Shown: one piece after another, positions 16,432 to 25,467 of the stretch
How the letters are laid out: each line of letters opens with the position of its first letter
Numbering within the stretch: the stretch's first letter is position 1
Assembly (NCBI GenBank): GCA_023284085.1
Contig: JAKVHY010000027.1
Location: 1-64,000 of the forward strand
DNA length: 64,000 nt
Direction of reading: 5' to 3'
From: Shewanella benthica
GTDB lineage: Bacteria; Pseudomonadota; Gammaproteobacteria; Enterobacterales; Shewanellaceae
The notes under the pieces: generated by a model
The model's input: only the letters and a program-made list of their open reading frames with translations
What the model was told of the DNA's origin: nothing
The model's database searches: none
Translations under genes and position numbers: made by a program

Positions 16432-17651
16432 TATGCGAAGCCTAGCTCGACATCGCGGATGATGAAGTTACCCGTATAGATAGGGTCAGGTTCGCCAATA
16501 GGCTCGAGTTCAAAGTAAGCCCTATGCTCTTCGGGTAAGCCTTCATAACCACAGATCACCTGATACAGCCAGCTTTCTCGATCCCAAGCCAGTTCATGCT
16601 CATTAAGGTACTCGAGTGCCGACTGACTACGTCCCGAGTCGATAATGCTACAGAAATACTGATCCACGGCTAACTTCAACGGGTTATCCGGGATATCGAA
16701 ATCTTCTGTCTCGGCTAGTGACATAGAAACATCATGACTCAGATGAGTAATATCTGTAGGTAGCCTGGTGATTGCCTTTAAACGCGAGACAATATCTAAC
16801 AACTCGGGCTCATAGCCAGTGTTGTTCACATCGGCTGCGGCCGGTGCTAATATCGCCTCGGCGCAATTAAACAAGCTTGGCAGCTGTTTGTGGCTAACAT
16901 GATCGTCGGGGCGATAATCCGGATGCAGATCGGTATAAAGCAGCCAGCCTTTAAGCAGACGCGTGCGCCCTCTTATCTGTCGAAAACGCCCGAGTAACTC
17001 GAGTAAACGCCCCTGCACCACACTTAGCTCCTGAGTACAATCACTCAGGGTCTCCTGTAGCGTGGTGACTAAGAGTTTTCTCAACTCACGAATATCACCT
17101 GCAATCTCACCTAATTCACTAAACTGGAACATCTCCAGTCCGTTCAACAGCTCAGTTACTTGGCTCTGAGCCAACTCATTTTCGCGGATCTTGGCGTTAA
17201 TGGAGCCTACATAGCCAAACTCATTGTTAATTCGGCTCCAAAGTACACGTATGGAATATCTGAGCCCCTCGGCAAAACTATAAACATGTTCACTGAGATC
17301 TGCTAAATAAGCCTCTGTGGCACTGTAATTCGCATTCTGTCTGGCTTCTTTATAATGGTCGGCCAACGTCTTAATGGTCGCCAGCGAGGAGCCGACATTG
17401 GCATCTATCTGCCGATTTCGCTCATCACTGAGCGCTTCCTCTAGCAGGGCGCGAACCGAACGCTTTAAGCGCAGCTCCTGATCGGGCTCGGGGCGCCACA
17501 AGATCTCACTCTTACGTAGCTTCTCGATGGCGGCCGAGTTTTCCCCATCCTCGCGTACCGATCCAGACAGATACACATCCATGACGAGATCGGCATGACG
17601 GCTCAGCTGCTTGAGAAGCTTGACCCCAGCCTGATGTAAGTTATTGCTCAT
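16431..17651 (-). CDS. kleisin-like third subunit of an SMC/Mks-type complex
   Basis: 406 aa, mostly alpha-helical with long coiled-coil stretches (about 110-240, for example EIAGDIRELRKLLVTTLQET). It is the last gene of a tight SMC-KITE operon and starts 2 nt after the preceding gene's span. By position, size and helical character it most likely plays the MukF/MksF/JetA kleisin role, bridging the SMC heads. I do not recognise a specific family motif, so this is an inference from context. A short decayed copy of its 3' end lies downstream. Confidence 0.6.
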   Translation of the reverse strand: MSNNLHQAGVKLLKQLSRHADLVMDVYLSGSVREDGENSAAIEKLRKSEILWRPEPDQELRLKRSVRALLEEALSDERNRQIDANVGSSLATIKTLADHYKEARQNANYSATEAYLADLSEHVYSFAEGLRYSIRVLWSRINNEFGYVGSINAKIRENELAQSQVTELLNGLEMFQFSELGEIAGDIRELRKLLVTTLQETLSDCTQELSVVQGRLLELLGRFRQIRGRTRLLKGWLLYTDLHPDYRPDDHVSHKQLPSLFNCAEAILAPAAADVNNTGYEPELLDIVSRLKAITRLPTDITHLSHDVSMSLAETEDFDIPDNPLKLAVDQYFCSIIDSGRSQSALEYLNEHELAWDRESWLYQVICGYEGLPEEHRAYFELEPIGEPDPIYTGNFIIRDVELGFA

Positions 17652-17652
17652 A

Positions 17653-18306
17653 TTAAACCAGATCCCTCTGAGTCGCCGTTTCAGCCTGGGCTTCCAAGCT
17701 CAAGCCTTCGGTCTCATCGATGAAACGAATCACCTCATAGAGGTAATCCAATTTACCCGTGGCAATAAATATCTGCTTCTCTTTATTGGGACGAGCCAGG
17801 TAGCCTAAATCGACCAAACGCTTGAATACGAGTTTGATCTGAGCATCGACATTACTACTCATGGAACCGAACAGACGATAATGGCTTATCTTGGCAAGCT
17901 GCTCACGAAAAGCCGGCGTGTCTTCGATGCGAATCATCAGCTCATTTAAACGTACCGCCGCCCCTTCAGATAGAGGGGCATCCTGACCGCTAGCCTCTTG
18001 CACCAACACCAGCCACTCCACCAGAGGAATAAGCGCATTACAGATATCTTTAAACTGATAAGAGATCACCTTGCGATCGGCGTCGCCTAACTGCAGATAA
18101 CCACAGAAAAAGACCTCTCCTTCACCAGCCGAGCCTATAGTGCGATTAATCTGATTAAGATAATCTTCCACACGCTCTCGGGTGCCGGCACTCTTCAGCG
18201 CTCGCCAACCCTCTTCATCCGTGGTTCGGCAGATAAACTCACCCTTTAACAGACGTTCGATAATGGCGCCTGTACCCACAATGGCAGTTTCAGTATTATC
18301 GCTCAT
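17653..18306 (-). CDS. KITE-like (MukE/MksE-like) subunit of an SMC complex
   Basis: 217 aa, predicted alpha/beta. The opening IIERLLKGEFICR and a C-terminal winged-helix-like part (IKLVFKRLVDLGYLARPNKE, then QIFIATGKLDYLYEVIRFI) fit the small KITE partner that binds the kleisin in MukBEF, MksBEF and Wadjet. Its ATG overlaps the stop of the SMC gene by one base (TAATG), so the operon is translationally coupled. Assignment rests on size, order and fold impression, not on a search. Confidence 0.62.
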   Translation of the reverse strand: MSDNTETAIVGTGAIIERLLKGEFICRTTDEEGWRALKSAGTRERVEDYLNQINRTIGSAGEGEVFFCGYLQLGDADRKVISYQFKDICNALIPLVEWLVLVQEASGQDAPLSEGAAVRLNELMIRIEDTPAFREQLAKISHYRLFGSMSSNVDAQIKLVFKRLVDLGYLARPNKEKQIFIATGKLDYLYEVIRFIDETEGLSLEAQAETATQRDLV

Positions 18307-21300
18307 TACACGGCCTCTCTAGTAGTCGCAGTACGTAGTCTCAGCTTATCGGCAATAGGGTTAACCTGAGGTTTCACTACCTGAAGTTTCTTGGTCTGCT
18401 TGTTGATGATGTAGCGATTGGCAAACAAGTTCAACACCTCAGATTCAGGGTTCGGGAATGCGCCCAATACCGAGATATTATTGTTCTCACAGGCATCGAA
18501 AATCTTCTTCACGTTACTGTGGTGTAAGGTACCCAATTCATCTATGGGCCAATGTATGGTGACATCGGCGCGTCCACGTAATAGGCGGGTGAAGGCCAAT
18601 AGGAACTTACACAGAATAAGGTAAGCCATACCATGGCTCGACGACTCATTGAGCTGGCGATCGGTGCGAATAATCAAAGAGTTATTGCCCTCTTTCAGTC
18701 TTAACTCGATCTCGAGTAACTTAGATATCCCCCCAGAGAGAGCCGAGCGGCCAATAATATCTAATGCTCGGCGCATACTGTTGGTATAGTGCTCATCGGG
18801 TAACTCACTGAAACCATCGGCCTTCCATTTACGGAACGCCTGAACAAACACCTCAAGCTCCGGCCAGAACTCAAGCTCGCTGATCCTTGAGCGGATCTTA
18901 ACCGCAGATTCAGAGACTCCTTCGAGAAATAACTCTTCGCCAACTTCACGAGTTATACGGGCACTCTGGGATGCAATGCGACGATCGATATCGGCAAGCA
19001 CATCATAATAGGCGGTCAGATCGACACCGAAGATACGTCCCTGCTCCCGAAGCGCCGTGATCGACTGAGGTACCATCACATTGAGCAATTGCTCGAGTTG
19101 AGGCACTAGCTTGCGGTAGTCAATCAGGCGTATGCCTTTATCATTGAGGAAACTCGACTCTTCACGGGCTCGCTCCCAGGTCTCAGACAAACTGGAACCT
19201 GACTTGCTGGCGATAACCGAATCGAAATGCTCCACATATTGCTTCACCGAACCCAATAAGCTGTCCCGTTTCAGCAGCAGTTCTTCACCCTGACGTAAAC
19301 GCTCGGTCAAGCCTCCCTGGGCATCATCCTTGTTCATCGGCAGCTTGAGCTCACTGAGTTTACGCATCACGCTGCGCAGCTTAGTCAAGTTCTCAGAAGC
19401 CTCTACCTGAATAGCATCAGACTGTTTACGTTGACTGTCCAACTCCTGTCTTCTGGCCTTAATCTCATTGGACTTAGACTTAAGTTGCTGCTCAAGCTCA
19501 GAGGTTGCATGTTTTACTGTGCTCAGATCAGTCTGCAGCTTAGGCTTACGCTTAAGCCAGGTATGTTGATACCAGTCGTCATATCTGAGCACCTCACTGC
19601 GGTGCTGCTCGGCCTTGCTAATATTCGATTCTAGACCTCTAATCTCTTGTTTGAGGGCGACTATCTTATCTTCATCGACACCGCGAGACTTAAGTTCATT
19701 CTTGTACCATTGCTCGCAGGCTTTCTGCTCGCTCTGGGCATGATCCCGCCTCTGCTGAATATTGCTCTTTATCTGCTTTAACTGATTATCTAATGCACCG
19801 ACGACTTCCTGCCAATAGGCATTCTTCTCCATTCTCTCTTCGAGTGCTTGTTCTTTCTGTTCTTCCAGCCACTCTTGATGTTGGTGTTTGAGCTGCTTAA
19901 GATCGCTATCGAAACGGCTTAACTGCTTCTGTGAATCAGACTTACGCTCCTGGAGTGCCTTAGTGATCTTATCTTGCTCGCTACGCTTCTCATCGAATAA
20001 GCGTCGCAAATCGTCACGACTATTCTTATAGGCCGTGCGGGCAAAGGTGAGCTCTCGGTTTACGCTATCCAGTTCAGCGTTGATGGCGACTAATTGATCT
20101 TCTGCTTCCGCCTGCAACTCCTTTGCCGTCAGCAGACTCTCTTCAGCCTTAGCATGCCTGCTGCGTAGCTCCTGCTCAGATGCGGCATATTCAGGAGTCT
20201 CTATGGCTTTAAGATCCAGCGCTATGCCATAGAGTGATTCCAGGGTATCGGCTAGCTTAGAAGGATGAAGATCGCTACGATGAAGCAGCTCAGGCGCGAT
20301 AACTTTGCCTAAGGTATTTTCCCAATCACCGACTTCCTTACGTAAGAACTCCAACAAGGTATGAGATTGAGGAAACAGGATATGATGTAGCTCATCGAGT
20401 TCTGTTTGACGCTCTGTGACTCGAATTCCCGCCATTCTCAGACTCTCATTAGCCTGATCTCGCTTAGCGCGCAATTTACGTTCTGCAACTGTGAACCTGT
20501 CTACCTTAGCGTTACAGGCCTCCTGATCTTCGTTCGCCAGGGTGATACGCTCATCGAAGATAGCGAGTGACAGTTTCTCTTCATCGTTATAGGTCACGCT
20601 GTCGACACGAACCTTCAGCTCTGCTGCCGACAGTTTAAGCTGATACTCCTGCTCGCTGAACTTAGCTCGCCCGGACTCCATCTGTTCACGCCACAGCCCT
20701 TCAAGCGCCTCGAGTTCGCCTCGAGCCTTCTCCTTCTGAGCGTCTCTGGCCTCACGTTGCTTGTCTTGATCTTGGTGGAGGTTTTCAAGCTCTCTATTCA
20801 AACCTTCGCCGATCTTACTGCGGCGGGCATTGTAGGCGGCTTCTATATCCTGATGCTTCTCAGTCTGAAGCTTATGGCGCTCGGTCAGGTTTTCTAAACT
20901 GCCTCGCCAACTTGGTAACTGTTCAAGATCTAGTTTTGCCTGTTCGATATCGGCATCTAAGAAAGCGCCATGCTGATCTTCGATGGCATCGAGCTCATAT
21001 TCGCACTTAGCCACATCCCCCTTCGCGGCCGAAAGGTCTAAGTTGAGCTCATCTCTCATCTCTTTCCACTCTTCATCGAGTTTTCTGAGCTCAGCGTTGA
21101 TAGCCTTAGACTGGTCTTGATGATGCTCCTGGCGTTCGACTTCGGCAGTTTCATCTTTACTATAGCCACGCTTAAGGCTAGCGAGCCTCTGCTCCGCACT
21201 CAATAACTGGTTAAACTCTTGTTCCAGCTTCTCAAATTCCGGACGGATCTGCTCGAAGCCTTGGATCAACTGACTGTCACGGATCCAGGTCTCGACCCGT

Positions 21301-21986
21301 TGCGGATTCAAACGTGAGCTAGGCGGATTAACGCCATCTTCTTCCAGAATGGCGGCGATCATTGATTTGATCGTCTCCATCTTGCCCTCTTTCGAGTGAA
21401 CCGCCTTGGCGAGCTTTTCGATATGACGCAGGGAATACTCTGACTCACACAGGGAAAATTGGCGCGCATAGGCTCTCAGCTCAGTGCGATTGCTGCCTGT
21501 GCTCTGAAGGCCTCGATCATTTTGGATAATGGCACGAAACTCTCGGGTATTAAGCAAGTTAGTGGTGGCTACGCCCGCACGTTTCATCTCTCGGCCAAGC
21601 TCGGCCATGGTATAACACATAACACTGTCGCCATTTCTCGACTTAACATAATCATCGAGATCGAACTCCTTGGCGATAAAGCGATAGTTGACCCCTTTAC
21701 CGTCGCCAGCCGATGCCAATACCGCCTGATTGAGCTGCCCATCGGGGCGCTTATACTCATAGATGATGAAGCTAGTGTCGTGGGGCAGATACCAACGCTC
21801 AAAACTGTCTCGTGTAGAAGGCACGACGCGACTCGGATACTCACCGTAAAAAACGGGCACCAAACGCTGTAATGTGGTCTTGCCTGAGGCGTTGGTACCA
21901 CAAATATTGGTGTGTCCATCGAGGACGAGTTCGACTACGCCAGGTAGGTGCGTATTTATCAGCACAATTCGATTCAAGCTTGACAT
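18306..21986 (-). CDS. SMC-like ATPase (DUF3584 / MukB-MksB type)
   Basis: 1226 aa with an SMC plan. The N-terminal head has Walker A GTNASGKTT (30-38). A first coiled coil covers about 260-530, a globular hinge about 540-630, a second coiled coil about 640-960, and the C-terminal head 1000-1226. In that head the signature-like segment is NESSSHGMAYLILCKFLLAF and Walker B is IHWPIDELGTL with Asp1149-Glu1150. Length and the opening THLPGVVELVLDGHTNI fit what I recall of DUF3584. It should be an ATP-driven DNA loop extruder or clamp for chromosome organisation or plasmid defence. It is the first gene of a three-gene unit; AAGGA lies 5 nt before the ATG. No JetD/MksG nuclease gene is adjacent on either side. 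Confidence 0.8.
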   Translation of the reverse strand: MSSLNRIVLINTHLPGVVELVLDGHTNICGTNASGKTTLQRLVPVFYGEYPSRVVPSTRDSFERWYLPHDTSFIIYEYKRPDGQLNQAVLASAGDGKGVNYRFIAKEFDLDDYVKSRNGDSVMCYTMAELGREMKRAGVATTNLLNTREFRAIIQNDRGLQSTGSNRTELRAYARQFSLCESEYSLRHIEKLAKAVHSKEGKMETIKSMIAAILEEDGVNPPSSRLNPQRVETWIRDSQLIQGFEQIRPEFEKLEQEFNQLLSAEQRLASLKRGYSKDETAEVERQEHHQDQSKAINAELRKLDEEWKEMRDELNLDLSAAKGDVAKCEYELDAIEDQHGAFLDADIEQAKLDLEQLPSWRGSLENLTERHKLQTEKHQDIEAAYNARRSKIGEGLNRELENLHQDQDKQREARDAQKEKARGELEALEGLWREQMESGRAKFSEQEYQLKLSAAELKVRVDSVTYNDEEKLSLAIFDERITLANEDQEACNAKVDRFTVAERKLRAKRDQANESLRMAGIRVTERQTELDELHHILFPQSHTLLEFLRKEVGDWENTLGKVIAPELLHRSDLHPSKLADTLESLYGIALDLKAIETPEYAASEQELRSRHAKAEESLLTAKELQAEAEDQLVAINAELDSVNRELTFARTAYKNSRDDLRRLFDEKRSEQDKITKALQERKSDSQKQLSRFDSDLKQLKHQHQEWLEEQKEQALEERMEKNAYWQEVVGALDNQLKQIKSNIQQRRDHAQSEQKACEQWYKNELKSRGVDEDKIVALKQEIRGLESNISKAEQHRSEVLRYDDWYQHTWLKRKPKLQTDLSTVKHATSELEQQLKSKSNEIKARRQELDSQRKQSDAIQVEASENLTKLRSVMRKLSELKLPMNKDDAQGGLTERLRQGEELLLKRDSLLGSVKQYVEHFDSVIASKSGSSLSETWERAREESSFLNDKGIRLIDYRKLVPQLEQLLNVMVPQSITALREQGRIFGVDLTAYYDVLADIDRRIASQSARITREVGEELFLEGVSESAVKIRSRISELEFWPELEVFVQAFRKWKADGFSELPDEHYTNSMRRALDIIGRSALSGGISKLLEIELRLKEGNNSLIIRTDRQLNESSSHGMAYLILCKFLLAFTRLLRGRADVTIHWPIDELGTLHHSNVKKIFDACENNNISVLGAFPNPESEVLNLFANRYIINKQTKKLQVVKPQVNPIADKLRLRTATTREAV

Positions 21987-22219
21987 CTTTTTCCTTATCC
22001 AAACATTGCCGTTATTGACGACAACAGATCACCATAAAGCCGATTTATATGGATATAAACAGGCTAATCTAATCTATTAAGTTTCAATTTTGAGAGTCTA
22101 AAATAAAGCAAACCGGCATGCTTGGCAATCGGGGAATCCCCCGCAAACAGTAGCCGTTTTTAGAAGCGGGATCATACGCTAATTTGTGGTAAAAAAATGC
22201 TTAAGTAAAGCGCAATTAA

Positions 22220-22475
22220 TCTTGAATAGCAGATAGGGCTACGCCCGGATAGCTGTGATATTGGCTATGCCATAAGTACCAAGACGATATTGAAGCTGAG
22301 ACGGCGACTTCGTCTGAAAATCAAAGACGATGCCAACAAGTTGGCGATTAAAAGCGAGATCCTGAAACGAGTTCAGGATGAATAGCAAAGACGAGGGGCT
22401 TCACCGTAGGAGGGGCTTTAGCCCCGAGGTTCAATCCATCGACTATTCTCCCGGCTAAAGCCGGTCCTACAACTA
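22220..22475. repeat. structured intergenic element with REP-like inverted repeat
   Basis: Four consecutive small hairpins are visible: GGC-TAT-GCC (22263-22271), AGACG/CGTCT (22299-22315), GCCAAC/GTTGGC (22332-22345) and CCTGAA/TTCAGG (22361-22377). They are followed by a longer imperfect inverted repeat, GTAGGAGGGGCTTTAGCCCC against GGCTAAAGCCGGTCCTAC. The last arm runs to the stop of the downstream AGCS gene. This looks like a multicopy non-coding element (REP/MITE type), but other copies are outside the window. Confidence 0.6.
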
Positions 22476-23822
22476 GGCTATTACCGCCCTAGTATCTCGC
22501 TTAGCAAAATAACTCATGGTCTCGCCATAGACGATATGCCTAAGCCCAATGATGGCTATCAAGTTAGGTATCGCCATTAATCCATTGACGGTATCGGCGA
22601 GAAGCCAGATAAGATCCAGCTTGATAAAAGCACCAACAGCAATCAGAAATAGAAATAGCCCCTGATAGAGTCTAAGTCCTCTGTCGCCCACGAGGTAATA
22701 CCAGCAACGCTCGCCATAGTAGTGCCAACCCAAAATGGTAGTAAATGCGAAACAGACCAAGGCGATGGTAACAACATATTGACCGACAATGGGAGAGCTT
22801 CCCGCCATAAAGGCCGCGCTGGTCATAGCCGCACCCGCCGCATCACCGCTCCAGACACCGGTGATGATCAAGACTAGACCCGTCATAGTACAGATGATAA
22901 TGGTATCGAAAAAGGTGCCGGTCATGCTCACTAGTCCCTGCTCCACAGGTTCATCTGTTTTAGCCGCTGCTGCGGCAATAGGCGCACTACCGAGTCCTGC
23001 TTCATTAGAGAATACCCCACGGGCAATACCAATTTGTAGCGCTTGCGCCACGGTAGCCCCCAGAAAACCACCCGCGGCAGAGATAGGGGTAAAGGCCGAG
23101 GTAATCACCAGATCAAATGCCGGTAGGATCTGCTCACTAAAACTAACCAGTATCCCCAAACAGGCGACGATATAAACCAGCGCCATGCTAGGCACCAACC
23201 TTTTAGCCACATTGGCAATACGAGTCACACCACCTAATGTCACAGCAGCCACCAACAAGGTTAATACCAGGGCTGTCACCCAAGCAGGTACATCGAAGGC
23301 GATGGTCATTGCATCACTAATGGCATTAACTTGAGCAAAGGTCCCTATGCCAAAAAAGGCTACTGCCACACCGAAGATGGCGAAAATTTTTGCCAGCCAG
23401 CTAAGTCCTAAACCGCGCTCAATATAGTACATAGGGCCGCCAGCAATCCGACCTCTAGCATCTGTGGTGCGGTATTTAACAGCGAGCATACATTCGGCAT
23501 ACTTGGTTGCCATGCCAAAAAATGCCGCTAACCACATCCAAAACAGGGCTCCGGGACCACCAATCTTAATCGCCGTGGCGACACCAACAATATTCCCTGT
23601 TCCGATAGTGGCTGATAACGCGGTGCAGAGTGCGGCGAAGGAGGAGAGGTCTCCTTTTCCGCTGGCAGGTTTAAACAGCAGTTTCAAAGCTAGAGGCAGG
23701 TAGAGTACTTGGATAAGTCTCAGCCTAATGGTGAGGTATAAACCGGTACCGACGAGTAAACACAAGGTAACAGGCCCCCAAACCAGGGCATTAACTTCAA
23801 CTAGAAGTGATTCAAAATTCAT
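22473..23822 (-). CDS. sodium:alanine/glycine symporter (AGCS family)
   Basis: 449-aa inner-membrane carrier importing alanine or glycine with sodium, with about 10-11 membrane helices. The family signatures are clear: GPGALFWMWLAAFFGMATKY, GGPMYYIERG, and GVFSNEAGLGSAPIAAAAA. The gene is preceded by a tandem glycine riboswitch (23970-24215), which argues that glycine is a physiological substrate. A 22-bp palindrome lies between riboswitch and start. It is monocistronic. Confidence 0.93.
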   Translation of the reverse strand: MNFESLLVEVNALVWGPVTLCLLVGTGLYLTIRLRLIQVLYLPLALKLLFKPASGKGDLSSFAALCTALSATIGTGNIVGVATAIKIGGPGALFWMWLAAFFGMATKYAECMLAVKYRTTDARGRIAGGPMYYIERGLGLSWLAKIFAIFGVAVAFFGIGTFAQVNAISDAMTIAFDVPAWVTALVLTLLVAAVTLGGVTRIANVAKRLVPSMALVYIVACLGILVSFSEQILPAFDLVITSAFTPISAAGGFLGATVAQALQIGIARGVFSNEAGLGSAPIAAAAAKTDEPVEQGLVSMTGTFFDTIIICTMTGLVLIITGVWSGDAAGAAMTSAAFMAGSSPIVGQYVVTIALVCFAFTTILGWHYYGERCWYYLVGDRGLRLYQGLFLFLIAVGAFIKLDLIWLLADTVNGLMAIPNLIAIIGLRHIVYGETMSYFAKRDTRAVIA

Positions 23823-23914
23823 TGCTATTCTCGATTATTAAACAACTAAATTAATAAACGGAAGTGAACAAGAAATGGCTGTAACGCGCCGCAGTCGGAC
23901 GCAATACTGACAGA

Positions 23915-23936
23915 TTAATTAGCACGTGCTAATTAA
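23915..23936. promoter_or_regulatory. 22-bp perfect palindrome in the AGCS leader
   Basis: Half-site TTAATTAGCAC is followed by its exact reverse complement, centred on CACGTG. It lies about 93 nt upstream of the AGCS start codon and downstream of the glycine aptamers. It could be a protein operator or an RNA hairpin in the expression platform; the sequence alone does not decide. Confidence 0.55.
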
Positions 23937-23969
23937 ACTTCATAGAGACAAACGACAGGGCTATGCAGT

Positions 23970-24215
23970 CATCCTCTCCTCTGTCCTTTTGCCTGAGCGT
24001 TTCGCGTCTAAGTGAGTAGATAACTTAGGCACTTTCGCCTTCGGCGCCGCATAATAGCTCAATAAAATAAAAGCCATTTGCGATCTCTCCAGAGGCTCGT
24101 CCAGTAACAGTCCACGCCAATCGTAATTGGCACCTGAAAGAGTGGTTCAGTCATTTTTCAATAAGCTAAACTTGCCTCGTCGGTGTGGGGGCTATTCCCC
24201 ACTCTCCTGCTACCT
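23970..24215 (-). ncRNA. tandem glycine riboswitch
   Basis: Read on the minus strand there are two successive aptamers. The first has GGAGAGTGGGGAATAGCCCC, then CACCGACGAGGCAAG, then CTCTTTCAGGTGCC and TGGACTG. The second has CTGGAGAGATCGC, then GCGCCGAAGGCGAAAG and CGCTCAGGCAAAAGGACAGA. The GGAGAG, CCGAaGG and CUCAGGcAAAAGGACAGAG blocks are the conserved core of glycine aptamers, and they occur twice upstream of an AGCS symporter, where such riboswitches are well known. Glycine is expected to switch expression of the symporter. Confidence 0.93.
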
Positions 24216-24386
24216 TCATCCGAACGGATTGCCAAAATAGAGATTGATGCCATCTGCTATTTTAGCGGTGGCACAGCATGCATTAATGAGATAAAGCAGA
24301 CAAGCAACCAGATCACACTTTTATCATCCACAAGTTGAACGTAGATTTCTTGACCAGCCGAGAAGATGTGATGATTCATTGAATAG

Positions 24387-24415
24387 AAAGTGCGAATACT
24401 GGATACCCGCACTCT
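24387..24415 (-). terminator. hairpin downstream of the DUF3581 gene
   Basis: GTGCG/CGCAC stem with a 13-nt loop, about 50 nt past the DUF3581 stop and followed on the minus strand by TTTCTATT. A weak terminator candidate. The rest of 24216-24462 should hold the riboswitch promoter, which I cannot place. Confidence 0.35.
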
Positions 24416-24462
24416 AAAATAATGACTAGCAGAGTTATACTTAGAATAGTTATAGCTAAAAA

Positions 24463-25173
24463 TTAAGCTTGCTCGAACTCAGTACGGTAGCTCTCGTAAT
24501 TGCCGACCATGCCTTTGACTAACTCGGCATCATAGGGACGTAAACCGCTCATCACTAATGTCTTAATGCCGGTTCCCACAAGTTTATCACCACTATGCAG
24601 CTCAAACTTAAGGGTCACATCTCCTCGTTTACCGTCAATCTTAAGCGCTTGATCAACCAATGATAGAGTCACTTGTTCGAAATCCAAGGTAGTCAAATCG
24701 AAAGACATGCTCTCATAGATGACTAAAGGGCGCGCCGGATTAATCATCACCTGATGCTGTTCCATCATAGGCACTAATACATGGGTAAAATTGTGACCGG
24801 AGAAGGCCACATAACTGCGAATAAAGGACTCTATCTGAGTCTGACAATGTCTCACATCTCCCAGACGTTCAACTTTAAGATACAACTTATCCTTGTCATC
24901 ACGGATCTCGAGTTGCTGCTCTGCAGTTTCGGGAAATTGCAGCTCAACGCCTGCTCCGACCATGCCGGCAAAGTTAAACGTCATCTTCTGGCTCAAGCCG
25001 TACTCACCTAACACCAATGAAAAAAGAAGATCGCCCGGCACACAGAAACGCTTTGCTCCTACGCTGTGGATAGGGTTGAAGTCCTGAGCCACGCCTTTTG
25101 CGAAATCACTGGCCTGCTCGGCAAGCACTGTAATAGTTTGGTTTTCTTTTTTAAAATAAGGTGTTAAGAACAT
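24463..25173 (-). CDS. DUF3581 family protein
   Basis: Cytoplasmic protein of 236 aa with no signal peptide. The segment DFNPIHSVGAKRFCVPGDLLFSL resembles the hot-dog/MaoC-like region of DUF3581 proteins common in Shewanella and Vibrio, whose function is not established. An in-frame ATG at 25215 lies upstream, but the ATG at 25173 begins the recognisable protein (MFLTPYFKKENQTITV) and has GAGTG just upstream, so I use it. It appears monocistronic and is divergent from the TonB receptor gene. Confidence 0.8.
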   Translation of the reverse strand: MFLTPYFKKENQTITVLAEQASDFAKGVAQDFNPIHSVGAKRFCVPGDLLFSLVLGEYGLSQKMTFNFAGMVGAGVELQFPETAEQQLEIRDDKDKLYLKVERLGDVRHCQTQIESFIRSYVAFSGHNFTHVLVPMMEQHQVMINPARPLVIYESMSFDLTTLDFEQVTLSLVDQALKIDGKRGDVTLKFELHSGDKLVGTGIKTLVMSGLRPYDAELVKGMVGNYESYRTEFEQA

Positions 25174-25389
25174 ATTCACTCTATAAATCTGTTGATATAC
25201 AAAATAGCGGCACATTTTATATCAAATTCACTAAAACACTCACCCGATGACTTAAATTAAATCAAAACAAACTCAAACATCCTCCCCAAGTTTAGTCTCT
25301 GTTTAACCCTTGTTCATTTTTAGTTAACCAATGTAAATATTACCCAAGTTAAGTTAATTTTAATGAACAGGCATTAGCATGCGCGCACA

Positions 25390-25408
25390 AATGAGAATAA
25401 CTCCCACT
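25390..25408. promoter_or_regulatory. candidate Fur box upstream of TonB receptor
   Basis: AATGAGAATAACTCCCACT has an exact left half-site (AATGAgAAT) and a weaker right half compared with the Fur consensus. It lies about 60 nt upstream of the receptor ATG. A longer inverted repeat, TGTTCATT (25311-25318) with AATGAACA (25362-25369), is also present. Confidence 0.4.
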
Positions 25409-25467
25409 AAGATTACTAATATCAGTTAATCGGTGGTTTTTTTTCTGTATCGCGCAATGGAGTATTT

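Noticed and set aside
16431..22470. Complete Wadjet defence system
   Set aside because: Only three subunits are present; no JetD-like Toprim nuclease gene is adjacent, so a full Wadjet call is not supported.
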